Source of the DNA: Oceanobacillus halophilus
GTDB taxonomy: Bacteria; Bacillota; Bacilli; Bacillales; Amphibacillaceae
DNA length: 64,000 nt
Direction: 5' to 3'
NCBI RefSeq assembly: GCF_003628505.1
Contig: NZ_RBZP01000012.1
Span: forward strand, 29,778-93,777
The notes beneath the pieces are model-generated. The model was not told the origin of the DNA, ran no database searches, and was given only the letters and a program-made list of their open reading frames with translations. Below are positions 57,717 to 64,000 of the stretch, piece by piece. The stretch's first letter is position 1, and every line of letters begins with the position of its first letter. The translations under genes and the position numbers were made by a program.

Positions 57717-58682
57717 ATGGAAAGAAGTTTATCAATGGAATTAGTTCGTGTTACAGAAGCAGCTGCCTTAGCATCCGCGAGATGGATGGGAAGAGGCGTG
57801 AAAGACGAAGCAGATGATGCAGCAACAACAGCAATGCGCACCGTGTTTGATACGATTCCTATGCAAGGAACAGTTGTTATTGGTGAAGGAGAAATGGATG
57901 AAGCACCAATGCTTTATATAGGTGAAAAACTTGGATCCGGAGAAGGACCAGGAGTTGATGTGGCAGTGGATCCACTGGAAGGTACGGAAATCGTTGCCCA
58001 AGGTACATGGAATGCTCTTGCTGTTATTGCGATTGCAGACAAAGGTACACTTCTCCATGCTCCGGATATGTACATGGATAAAATTGCGGTAGGGCCGGAA
58101 GCGGTTGGAAAGATTGACATTAATGCCCCCGTTATTGATAATTTAAGAGCTGTTGCCAAAGCGAAAAATAAAGAGGTAGAAGATTTGGTTGTCACAGTTC
58201 TTGACCGGGAAAGACATGCCCAATTAATTCAGGATATTCGCGATGCAGGGGCAAGAATTAAGCTCATACCAAATGGTGATGTTGCCGCAGCAATTAACAC
58301 CGCTTTTGAAGATACAGGTGTTGATATTCTTTTAGGAAGTGGTGGTGCACCTGAAGGAGTTATCGCTGCAGCTGCTTTGAAATGTTTAGGTGGAGAAATG
58401 CAAGGCAAACTTGTTCCGTCAAATGATGAAGAAGTTCTTCGTTGCAAGAAAATGGGAATCACCGATTTGGATCAGGTATTCTATATGAATGATTTTTGTA
58501 GCGGAGATGACGCAATTTTTGCTGCTACAGGAGTTACAGATGGCGAACTTCTAAAAGGTGTTCAATTTAAAGGCTCCAAAGCAACGACGCAAACCGTTGT
58601 CATGCGAGCAAAAAGTGGTACCGTTCGATTTATTGATGGTGCACATAGCCTGCAGAAAAAACCAAACTTAGTGATTAAATAG
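57717..58682 (+). CDS. glpX: Class II fructose-1,6-bisphosphatase
   Basis: The 321-residue Li+-sensitive FBPase of gluconeogenesis begins [20 protein letters not shown]. Metal-binding blocks are [20 protein letters not shown] and [15 protein letters not shown] (about 82-96), with [19 protein letters not shown] and [19 protein letters not shown] later. ATG 57717 follows AGGGAGAGGG; 18 in-frame upstream codons have no ribosome site. It sits between murA2 and rho as in B. subtilis. Confidence 0.95.
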   Translation: MERSLSMELVRVTEAAALASARWMGRGVKDEADDAATTAMRTVFDTIPMQGTVVIGEGEMDEAPMLYIGEKLGSGEGPGVDVAVDPLEGTEIVAQGTWNALAVIAIADKGTLLHAPDMYMDKIAVGPEAVGKIDINAPVIDNLRAVAKAKNKEVEDLVVTVLDRERHAQLIQDIRDAGARIKLIPNGDVAAAINTAFEDTGVDILLGSGGAPEGVIAAAALKCLGGEMQGKLVPSNDEEVLRCKKMGITDLDQVFYMNDFCSGDDAIFAATGVTDGELLKGVQFKGSKATTQTVVMRAKSGTVRFIDGAHSLQKKPNLVIK

Positions 58683-58700
58683 ACAGTTTTCTGAAATGAT

Positions 58701-58738
58701 AGAAAGGGAAGCCCTAGAATAGCCACGGCTTCCCTTCT
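58701..58738 (+). terminator. Hairpin after glpX
   Basis: GGGAAGCC pairs with GGCTTCCC and is extended by AGAA/TTCT. The T-run is weak, so termination is likely but not certain. Confidence 0.65.
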
Positions 58739-58929
58739 AAAGATACGGAAACTATGAATCTAGAGATTGCCTCTAACTAACAATCAAAACCTCAAATAAA
58801 AATAAATAGACTTTCTTGAATATAGTATTGAATAATGTGCAAGTAAAAGGTAATATAGTAAATGTTTAATATGATTCTAACTTGGCAACTATAAAATTAT
58901 CCGATTTGACCGCTGTTAAATGGTTTATA

Positions 58930-58951
58930 GGAAACGATAGAAACCGTTTCC
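58930..58951 (+). promoter_or_regulatory. Palindrome in the rho leader region
   Basis: GGAAACG (58930-58936) and CGTTTCC (58945-58951) are perfect inverted repeats, with an inner GAAAC-C-GTTTC. It could be an operator or RNA stem about 275 bp before rho. It is not a good CRE (odd centre). The rest of the 545-bp glpX-rho gap is A/T-rich, without a recognisable gene. Confidence 0.5.
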
Positions 58952-59227
58952 AAAGGTGATCATACTTCTGTTAGTGCTTCTGTATAATCTACATTTCTTC
59001 AAAAAGGAACTACCTTCCATAAAGAAGTGGAATATCAATCATTTTTTAAACGGAATAATATTTTATATTTTTAATTCAGAAAATCAGATGGGTAGCCTGT
59101 TCGTGGCGATGACTCAATTTTTCAAAATACTAAAATATCTTGAATGACTCGTTTCAACATAGGGGAATTCCCAACGTTTGAGGGAGCTATCAAGATGAAA
59201 AATGAATAGGCGTGGTGATTAAAGAAA

Positions 59228-60508
59228 ATGTCTAGCTTAACAATCTCTCAATTAGAGACATTAACATTAAAAGAACTATATGCATTAGCGAAGGAATACA
59301 GAGTATCCTATTATGCAAAATTAACCAAGAAAGAACTCATATTTTCTATCTTAAAGGCGCAAGCAGAAAAAGATGGTTACTTATTTATGGATGGTATTCT
59401 AGAGATTATTCCCTCAGAAGGATTCGGATTCCTAAGACCGATTAATTACTCTCCAAGTGCTGAAGATATTTATATCTCTGCATCACAAATTCGTCGCTTT
59501 GATTTAAGAAATGGAGATAAAGTTTCAGGTAAAGTAAGACCTCCTAAAGAAAATGAACGGTATTATGGTCTATTGCATGTGGATGCGGTCAACAGTGAAG
59601 ACCCAGAAACGGCAAAAGAACGTGTTCACTTTCCAGCGTTAACAGCCTTGTATCCTGATCGGTTTATGCAGTTAGAAACAGAACCGAATAAATTATCCAC
59701 ACGTATCATGGATTTAATGACACCGGTTGGATTTGGTCAGCGTGGGCTTATTGTTGCTCCTCCAAAAGCAGGGAAAACGATGCTCCTAAAAGAAATTGCC
59801 AACAGCATTACAAGAAACCACCCTCATGCAAAACTCATTATATTATTAGTGGATGAGCGTCCAGAAGAAGTGACAGATATTGAACGCTCAGTAAGTTCGG
59901 ATGTCGATGTGGTTAGTTCAACGTTTGATGAAGTTCCTGAAAGTCATATCAAGGTTTCGGAGTTAGTACTGGAACGTGCGATGCGATTAGTTGAACATAA
60001 ACGCGATGTTATTGTTCTAATGGATAGTATCACTCGTTTGGCTCGTGCTTATAACTTAGTCATTCCACCAAGCGGCCGTACGTTATCAGGTGGTATTGAT
60101 CCAGCAGCATTCCACCGGCCAAAACGCTTCTTCGGTGCGGCGAGAAACATTGAAGAAGGCGGAAGTTTTACTATCTTAGCAACTGCATTAGTGGATACAG
60201 GTTCACGTATGGATGATGTTATTTATGAAGAATTCAAAGGTACAGGGAACATGGAATTACATCTCGACCGTAACCTGGCAGAACGCCGAATCTTCCCTGC
60301 GATTGATATTCTCAAATCCGGTACACGAAAAGAAGAACTACTTGTACCAAAAGAAAACCTTGAAACCATGTGGATGATCCGCAAAACCATGCAAGATTCC
60401 CATGACTTCCTTGATCGCTTCTTAAGAAAACTAAAATCATCGAAATCAAATGAAGAATTTTATCAATCGATAGAAGATGAGCTGAAGCGAAAAGGGATGA
60501 GAAAGTAG
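59228..60508 (+). CDS. rho: Transcription termination factor Rho
   Basis: The 426-residue hexameric RNA helicase has an N-terminal Rho-N helix bundle ([20 protein letters not shown]), then a cold-shock-like RNA-binding fold with [14 protein letters not shown]. The ATPase domain has the P-loop [11 protein letters not shown] (about 176-186), [10 protein letters not shown] (Walker B) and the Q-loop/R-loop region [20 protein letters not shown]. Only a weak site lies before the ATG (GGTGATTAAAGAAA), in line with low expression and leader control of rho in Bacillus. Confidence 0.96.
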   Translation: MSSLTISQLETLTLKELYALAKEYRVSYYAKLTKKELIFSILKAQAEKDGYLFMDGILEIIPSEGFGFLRPINYSPSAEDIYISASQIRRFDLRNGDKVSGKVRPPKENERYYGLLHVDAVNSEDPETAKERVHFPALTALYPDRFMQLETEPNKLSTRIMDLMTPVGFGQRGLIVAPPKAGKTMLLKEIANSITRNHPHAKLIILLVDERPEEVTDIERSVSSDVDVVSSTFDEVPESHIKVSELVLERAMRLVEHKRDVIVLMDSITRLARAYNLVIPPSGRTLSGGIDPAAFHRPKRFFGAARNIEEGGSFTILATALVDTGSRMDDVIYEEFKGTGNMELHLDRNLAERRIFPAIDILKSGTRKEELLVPKENLETMWMIRKTMQDSHDFLDRFLRKLKSSKSNEEFYQSIEDELKRKGMRK

Positions 60509-60555
60509 ATGTAGTTGGGTTTTGTATAGACTGTGGACATAGAATAGTGTTGCCC

Positions 60556-60652
60556 TCGTTGATATTTGCTCCGGCAGCATTACATCGAATGAAGACAATT
60601 GCTTTTTATTTTCGAGGAGTCTCCGTATTCTGCCTTCCCTTTGATAGGTGCA
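60556..60652 (-). repeat. Decayed copy of the intergenic hairpin repeat
   Basis: CGAGGAGTCTCCGTATTCTG (60618-60637) matches the reverse complement of the left arm of the element at 60741. Upstream similarity (GCTCCGGCAGC) is weak. It sits directly beside the full copy, in opposite orientation. Confidence 0.5.
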
Positions 60653-60740
60653 CAAGAATTTTTGAGGTTATAACTCATATAATCATGTGAATGACAGTTA
60701 TCATCAGTGAAAATAGCTTATAAAAATAGAGTAGACAACA

Positions 60741-60860
60741 TAGCGGAGGAAATACACGGAGACTCCTGTGGGAAGAAAAGCCTAGGTGAGACTGCGGAGA
60801 GCGATAGCTCGGAGTAGGCTCAGCAGCGCCCACGGAAAGCGTAGTGTATTTCCGTAGCGG
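60741..60860 (+). repeat. Intergenic hairpin repeat, full copy
   Basis: The 120-bp element starts TAGCGGAGGAAATACACGG and ends GTGTATTTCCGTAGCGG. It differs from 22037-22155 at only a few positions. At 60769/60832 it has T-A where the other copy has C-G, preserving the stem. The apical hairpin is GAGCGATAGCTC. Confidence 0.88.
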
Positions 60861-61054
60861 GTTTAAGCAAACTACTATGAACTCAGATTATACGCAACTT
60901 CTTTTATATCCTTCGTAATTATAAAGCATCAATACTTATAAAAAGAGTCGATAAATATGAAAAGAGCCACTTGCAAACCGCAGTTCAGACTGGTATAATC
61001 TCTTTATGTGAGTTTAGATAAGGTTTTATACCTCATACGGCTCTTAAAATGTAT

Positions 61055-61197
61055 GTTCAAAAAGGAGGATAAAAAGGACCAAGAAGTTCGAGGCGGCGCA
61101 GCTTTGAGTACTGCAATGTATGCTTTATATACATGAGGAACGGAAAAGCAAGCCAACGAAGAAATTCGACGTGTCATTTTTACCGGACTCTTTGAAC
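61055..61197 (+). repeat. Second intergenic repeat element with terminal inverted repeats
   Basis: The left end GTTCAAAAAGGAGGATAAAA (61055-61074) and the right end CATTTTTACCGGACTCTTTG followed by AAC are imperfect inverted repeats. The 143-bp body carries ATGTATGCTTTATATACAT, itself a palindrome. It resembles an intergenic repeat I recall from other Bacillaceae genomes, which is an unverified recollection. No credible coding frame is present. Confidence 0.6.
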
Positions 61198-61252
61198 TAC
61201 CTCTTAAAATAACTCTGTTTCCAAGGGATTCAGGGCAGAAGGAGTGGAAATA

Positions 61253-61498
61253 ATGAAAAACGGAATTCATCCTGAGTACAGAAAAGTAGTATTTTTAGAT
61301 ACTAGCTCTGACTTCAAATTCTTGACTGGTTCAACAAAATCATCTAACGAAACAATTGAATGGGAAGATGGCAACACATACCCATTAATTAAAGTTGAAA
61401 TCAGCTCAGATTCACACCCATTCTACACTGGTAAGCAAAAAGCTGATAAAGTCGGCGGCCGTGTGGATCGATTCAAGAAGAAATATAATATGAAATAA
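61253..61498 (+). CDS. rpmE2: Ribosomal protein L31 type B (zinc-independent)
   Basis: The 81-residue L31 starts [19 protein letters not shown] and contains [20 protein letters not shown] and [10 protein letters not shown]. It lacks the CxxC...CxxC zinc ligands of type A; the positions hold FLDT and SSDS. At the rho-tdk locus B. subtilis has the zinc-binding type A protein, so a type B form occupies the standard site here. AGAAGGAGTGG precedes the ATG. It ends before a perfect-palindrome terminator. Confidence 0.94.
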   Translation: MKNGIHPEYRKVVFLDTSSDFKFLTGSTKSSNETIEWEDGNTYPLIKVEISSDSHPFYTGKQKADKVGGRVDRFKKKYNMK

Positions 61499-61566
61499 AA
61501 AGGGAAACTTGCCATCTGGCAGGCGGAACTTGCTTGATACAACTGGAATAAGATTCCATCTTAAGG

Positions 61567-61599
61567 ACAGGCAAAATGTCGACATTTTGCCTGTTTTTA
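61567..61599 (+). terminator. Terminator after rpmE2
   Basis: ACAGGCAAAATGTC and GACATTTTGCCTGT are perfect inverted repeats with no spacer, followed by T5. Confidence 0.9.
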
Positions 61600-61677
61600 C
61601 TTTTTAATTAGTATTTAATTTGCCAAATATTAGTTTTCAAATATAAAGATTTTCGTGGTAAACTATGTAATGTACAT

Positions 61678-61833
61678 AAAGTGAAACGTCATTCTGTGGG
61701 TAGTTTTCCTGCAAAATGTTAGCACCATAAAGGTATGTCCTAACAGCCCATAAGAGCTGAATGTGTGATTACGAGGCGCTGCAAACGTTACTAGCTTTGC
61801 TCTTAAAGCGGGCATTTATTGCAGTTTCACTTT
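61678..61833 (+). ncRNA. Candidate structured RNA upstream of tdk
   Basis: AAAGTGAAAC (61678-61687) and GTTTCACTTT (61824-61833) are perfect 10-bp arms enclosing 136 nt. Inside, TGTGGG pairs with CCCATA around a TGTTAG/CTAACA hairpin capped by ACC-ATAAA-GGT. A second domain is closed by AAGAGC/GCTCTT. This multi-branched, closed layout resembles a riboswitch-like leader or an independent small RNA. It matches no class I know. The tdk ribosome site is about 35 nt beyond the closing stem. Confidence 0.6.
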
Positions 61834-61883
61834 AATATCTGCAATTTGATGCGGGAAAAACGAAAAGCGAGGGGTTCTCTACT

Positions 61884-62504
61884 ATGTATGTTATGAAACA
61901 GAGCGGTTGGCTAGAAGTTATTTGCGGAAGTATGTTTTCCGGTAAATCAGAGGAATTAATACGCCGCGTCCGCCGTGCTACTTATGCAAATATGTCAGTC
62001 CTTGTGTTTAAACCTGCTATCGATAATCGCTATAATGATACAGCTGTTGTTTCTCATAATGGAACATCGACTGTTGCAAAGCCAATCAATCGATCAGAGG
62101 AAATACTAGAACATGTCAATGAAAATATAGATATTGTGGGAATCGATGAAGCACAATTTTTCGATGAAGATATCGTTGAAATTGCTGAAGAGCTTGCAAA
62201 TAAAGGGATTCGTGTAATTGCAGCTGGTTTAGATACAGACTTTCGCGGGGAGCCATTCGGGCCAATGCCTAAGTTAATGGCCATCAGTGAATCTGTAACG
62301 AAATTGAACGCCATTTGCCCAGTTTGCGGCTCACCTGCCAGCCGTACACAACGCCTTATTAATGGCAAGCCAGCATCATATGATGATCCAATCATCTTAG
62401 TCGGTGCATCGGAATCTTATGAGCCAAGATGCCGTCACCATCATCAAGTTCCAAAAAAACCGAAAAAAGAACAGTTACGAGGTTTTATAGAAGTGATTAA
62501 GTAA
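61884..62504 (+). CDS. tdk: Thymidine kinase
   Basis: The 206-residue type II thymidine kinase has the P-loop [21 protein letters not shown] (about 10-30, Walker A GSMFSGKS). [11 protein letters not shown] (Walker B) and the lasso-domain zinc ligands in [16 protein letters not shown] and [10 protein letters not shown] follow. It salvages thymidine to dTMP. A GAGGGG site precedes the first ATG; a second at 61893 is possible. In B. subtilis prfA follows tdk; here a NERD-domain gene does. A structured RNA precedes it. Confidence 0.95.
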   Translation: MYVMKQSGWLEVICGSMFSGKSEELIRRVRRATYANMSVLVFKPAIDNRYNDTAVVSHNGTSTVAKPINRSEEILEHVNENIDIVGIDEAQFFDEDIVEIAEELANKGIRVIAAGLDTDFRGEPFGPMPKLMAISESVTKLNAICPVCGSPASRTQRLINGKPASYDDPIILVGASESYEPRCRHHHQVPKKPKKEQLRGFIEVIK

Positions 62505-62535
62505 AGTACCTGAAGTGGGTGCTTTATTTTTTTTA
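62503..62535 (+). terminator. Terminator after tdk
   Basis: AAAGTACC pairs with GGTGCTTT (one G-U), followed by ATTTTTTTTAT. Its 5' arm overlaps the stop codon. Confidence 0.8.
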
Positions 62536-62601
62536 TAAAAAAGAAGGAAAAAATCATTTTATGTCGAATCCTAAACCTTGAACAGAAAGGAGAGGATTAT
62601 C

Positions 62602-63570
62602 ACGATTATTAAAGAACGTGACAAAGAAAAGGAAATAATGAGACTCGAGGCACTAAATAGGAGAACACCTGCATCTCATCCAGAAAAGGAGAATGTATCA
62701 ATTGATCTTAAAAAGAAATATTCAGAAGTAAATGGGGAAAAACAGGTGGATTACTCATTAGGTTTTTTAGATGAACAGAAATATCTCGAATTGCATAACT
62801 TGCGATTGGAAGATGACAACGGCTTCTTTCAAATTGATTCGCTACTCATGTCCGCATATTTTAATCTAGACGTTGAAGTGAAAAACTGGCTGGGCACTGT
62901 CATATTTGGACAAAATGGTCAGGTGACCCGTCGCACCCAAGATGGCAAGGAAGAAGGATTTGATAATCCAGTTTCCCAAGCAAAAACACAAGTCTACCGC
63001 CTTCAAAAATGGCTTCATAATCACGGATTCCCTCAACTACCAACAGAATACCTTGTTGACATTAGCTACCCAAAAACAATCATCACCTCATCTTCACCAA
63101 ACATAAACATTCCGCACGAAGTAATTCATAATAATGAGCTCTTGTTTAGAATTCAGAAGTTTGAAGAAAAATATAACAAAAAAATGTTACCAACGAAGGA
63201 GCTGTTAACAATCGCCAACGCATTGAAGGAAGCTCACGTCCCTCCTGAAATTGATCTGCTGGAGAAGTATCAAATGAGTGTAGGGGATCTAATTAGAGGA
63301 GTTTTCTGCACGGAATGTGGAGCTGTGCCGATGGATAGAGATAGAAGGAAATGGTTCTGTCAAAAATGTAAATGTTATTCCAATACTGCGCATATTCCAG
63401 CTTTAAATGATTTAAAACTGATTGTAGGTGACTTTATAACCAACCGGCAATTACGATATTTTTTGAAAGTAGACTCAGCAGATGTCATAAAAAGGATAAT
63501 GAAAAAAGAAGGGTATTCTTTAATTGGGAGTAGAAAGCAGAGTAAATATAGGATAAAACTAAAGATTTAG
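62602..63570 (+). CDS. NERD-domain protein with C-terminal zinc ribbon; start codon uncertain
   Basis: The protein of about 322 residues has an N-terminal NERD nuclease-related domain: GFFQIDSLLMSAYFNLDVEV, then KNWLGTVIFGQNG, with the D-x-(D/E)xK core. A C-terminal zinc ribbon follows (CTECGAVPMDRDRRKWFCQK, then C). Nuclease activity is inferred for the family. AAAGGAGAGG at 62586-62595 is an excellent ribosome site, but the codon at the right distance is ACG (62602), where relatives usually start MIIKER. Other options are TTG 62578 without a site or ATG 62638. The region after its stop becomes array F within about 10 bp. Confidence 0.8.
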   Translation, partial: TIIKERDKEKEIMRLEALNRRTPASHPEKENVSIDLKKKYSEVNGEKQVDYSLGFLDEQKYLELHNLRLEDDNGFFQIDSLLMSAYFNLDVEVKNWLGTVIFGQNGQVTRRTQDGKEEGFDNPVSQAKTQVYRLQKWLHNHGFPQLPTEYLVDISYPKTIITSSSPNINIPHEVIHNNELLFRIQKFEEKYNKKMLPTKELLTIANALKEAHVPPEIDLLEKYQMSVGDLIRGVFCTECGAVPMDRDRRKWFCQKCKCYSNTAHIPALNDLKLIVGDFITNRQLRYFLKVDSADVIKRIMKKEGYSLIGSRKQSKYRIKLKI

Positions 63571-63574
63571 AAAA

Positions 63575-64000
63575 GAGGAGCGCCTATAAAAAAAGAGGAG
63601 CGCCTATAAAAAGAGAGGAGCGCCTATAAAAAGTGAGTAGCGCCTATAAAAAGGTAGGAGCGCCTATAAAAAGGTAGGAGCGCCTATAAAAAGGTAGGAG
63701 CGCCTATAAAAAGGTAGGAGCGCCTATAAAAAGGTAGGAGCGCCTATAAAAAGAGAGGAGCGCCTATAAAAAGGTAGGAGCGCCTATAAAAAGGTAGGAG
63801 CGCCTATAAAACGGAAGGAGCGCCTATAAAACGGAAGGAGCGCCTATAAAATTGGTAGGAGCGCCTATAAAACGGAAGGAGCGCCTATAAAAAGAGAGGA
63901 ACGCCTATAAAAAGAGAGGAGCGCCTATAAAAAGAGAGGAGCGCCTATAAAAAGAGAGGAGCGCCTATAAAAAGAGAGGAGCGCCTATAAAAAGAGAGGA
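63575..64000 (+). repeat. Tandem array F, 20-bp unit, at least 21 copies, runs off the window
   Basis: GGAGCGCCTATAAA is followed by AAGAGA, AAGGTA or ACGGAA. One unit is 21 bp (ATTGGTA type). The array begins within about 10 bp of the NERD gene's stop codon and is still perfect at the right edge. It has the orientation of the upstream gene. Confidence 0.97.

Noticed and set aside
58930..58951. CcpA CRE site before rho
   Set aside because: The inner palindrome has an odd centre (GAAAC-C-GTTTC) and lacks the central CG symmetry of CRE.
58956..59147. 63-aa hydrophobic frame in the rho leader
   Set aside because: GTG start directly abutting the only GGT-like site, no homology recognised, and A/T-rich composition favours chance.
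61004..61270. 88-aa frame antisense to the rpmE2 leader
   Set aside because: It coincides with the palindromic intergenic element, whose copies give spurious frames.
61678..61833. 6S RNA, T-box or known riboswitch upstream of tdk
   Set aside because: No rod with central bubble, no T-box GGGTGG sequence, and none of the conserved aptamer cores that I know.

Overview
The window is chromosomal DNA of a low-GC, spore-forming member of the Bacillaceae. The collinear block rpoE-pyrG-spo0F-fbaA-tal-murA2-glpX-rho-rpmE-tdk, the upstream ywdI/ywdK/gerQ/hemQ/pta/lipL/ywfO/ywgA/ywhD/pbpG/speE/speB/ywiB/argS/fadF series, a sigma-H-like spo0F promoter and the spore coat gene gerQ all match the Bacillus subtilis 3.8-3.9 Mb region, inverted as presented. 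The overall flavour resembles Oceanobacillus/Virgibacillus-type genomes, but I cannot fix the genus. If the B. subtilis layout holds, the left end is nearer oriC and the + strand is co-directional with replication.

Layout. 0-10.6 kb holds accessory genes: a Mn riboswitch with a TerC protein, DUF488, DUF4003, a chromate transporter, an OsmC protein, TcyP, a three-gene WxL surface-protein cluster and CueP. 10.6-21.5 kb carries DUF3231, the divergent ligD/ku end-joining pair, an acyltransferase, YjiH, an AarF kinase with a phasin-like partner, and an LprI lipoprotein. 22.4-37.3 kb is the conserved ywd-to-argS region. 37.6-50.1 kb is an acyl-CoA oxidation regulon: FadF, thiolase, hydroxybutyryl-CoA dehydrogenase, two acyl-CoA dehydrogenases, MeaB, a TetR regulator and fused isobutyryl-CoA mutase IcmF. 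It can feed isobutyryl- and butyryl-CoA to acetyl-CoA, with electrons passing to menaquinone through FadF. 50.9-62.5 kb is the rpoE-to-tdk block, followed by a NERD-domain gene.

The most unusual content is non-coding. Five arrays of a 20-bp tandem repeat (core GGAGCGCCTATAAA plus about 6 array-specific bases) hold at least 110 copies. They lie just after ku, speB, the thiolase gene, icmF and the NERD gene, always in the same orientation as the upstream gene. A 21-bp array follows pta, a 42-bp (2 x 21) array follows an acyl-CoA dehydrogenase gene, and a decayed look-alike lies between pbpG and speE. All have periods near a whole number of helical turns, and none has been explained to my knowledge.

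A second, unrelated family of roughly 120-bp intergenic hairpins occurs at 16.65, 21.7, 22.04, 29.75, 60.6 and 60.74 kb. Two full copies differ by a compensatory base-pair change. Other regulatory RNA includes the yybP-ykoY Mn riboswitch, a pyrG leader with all the hallmarks of CTP-sensitive reiterative-transcription attenuation, and an unidentified 156-nt structured RNA upstream of tdk. No tRNA, rRNA, CRISPR array, transposase or prophage gene was seen.
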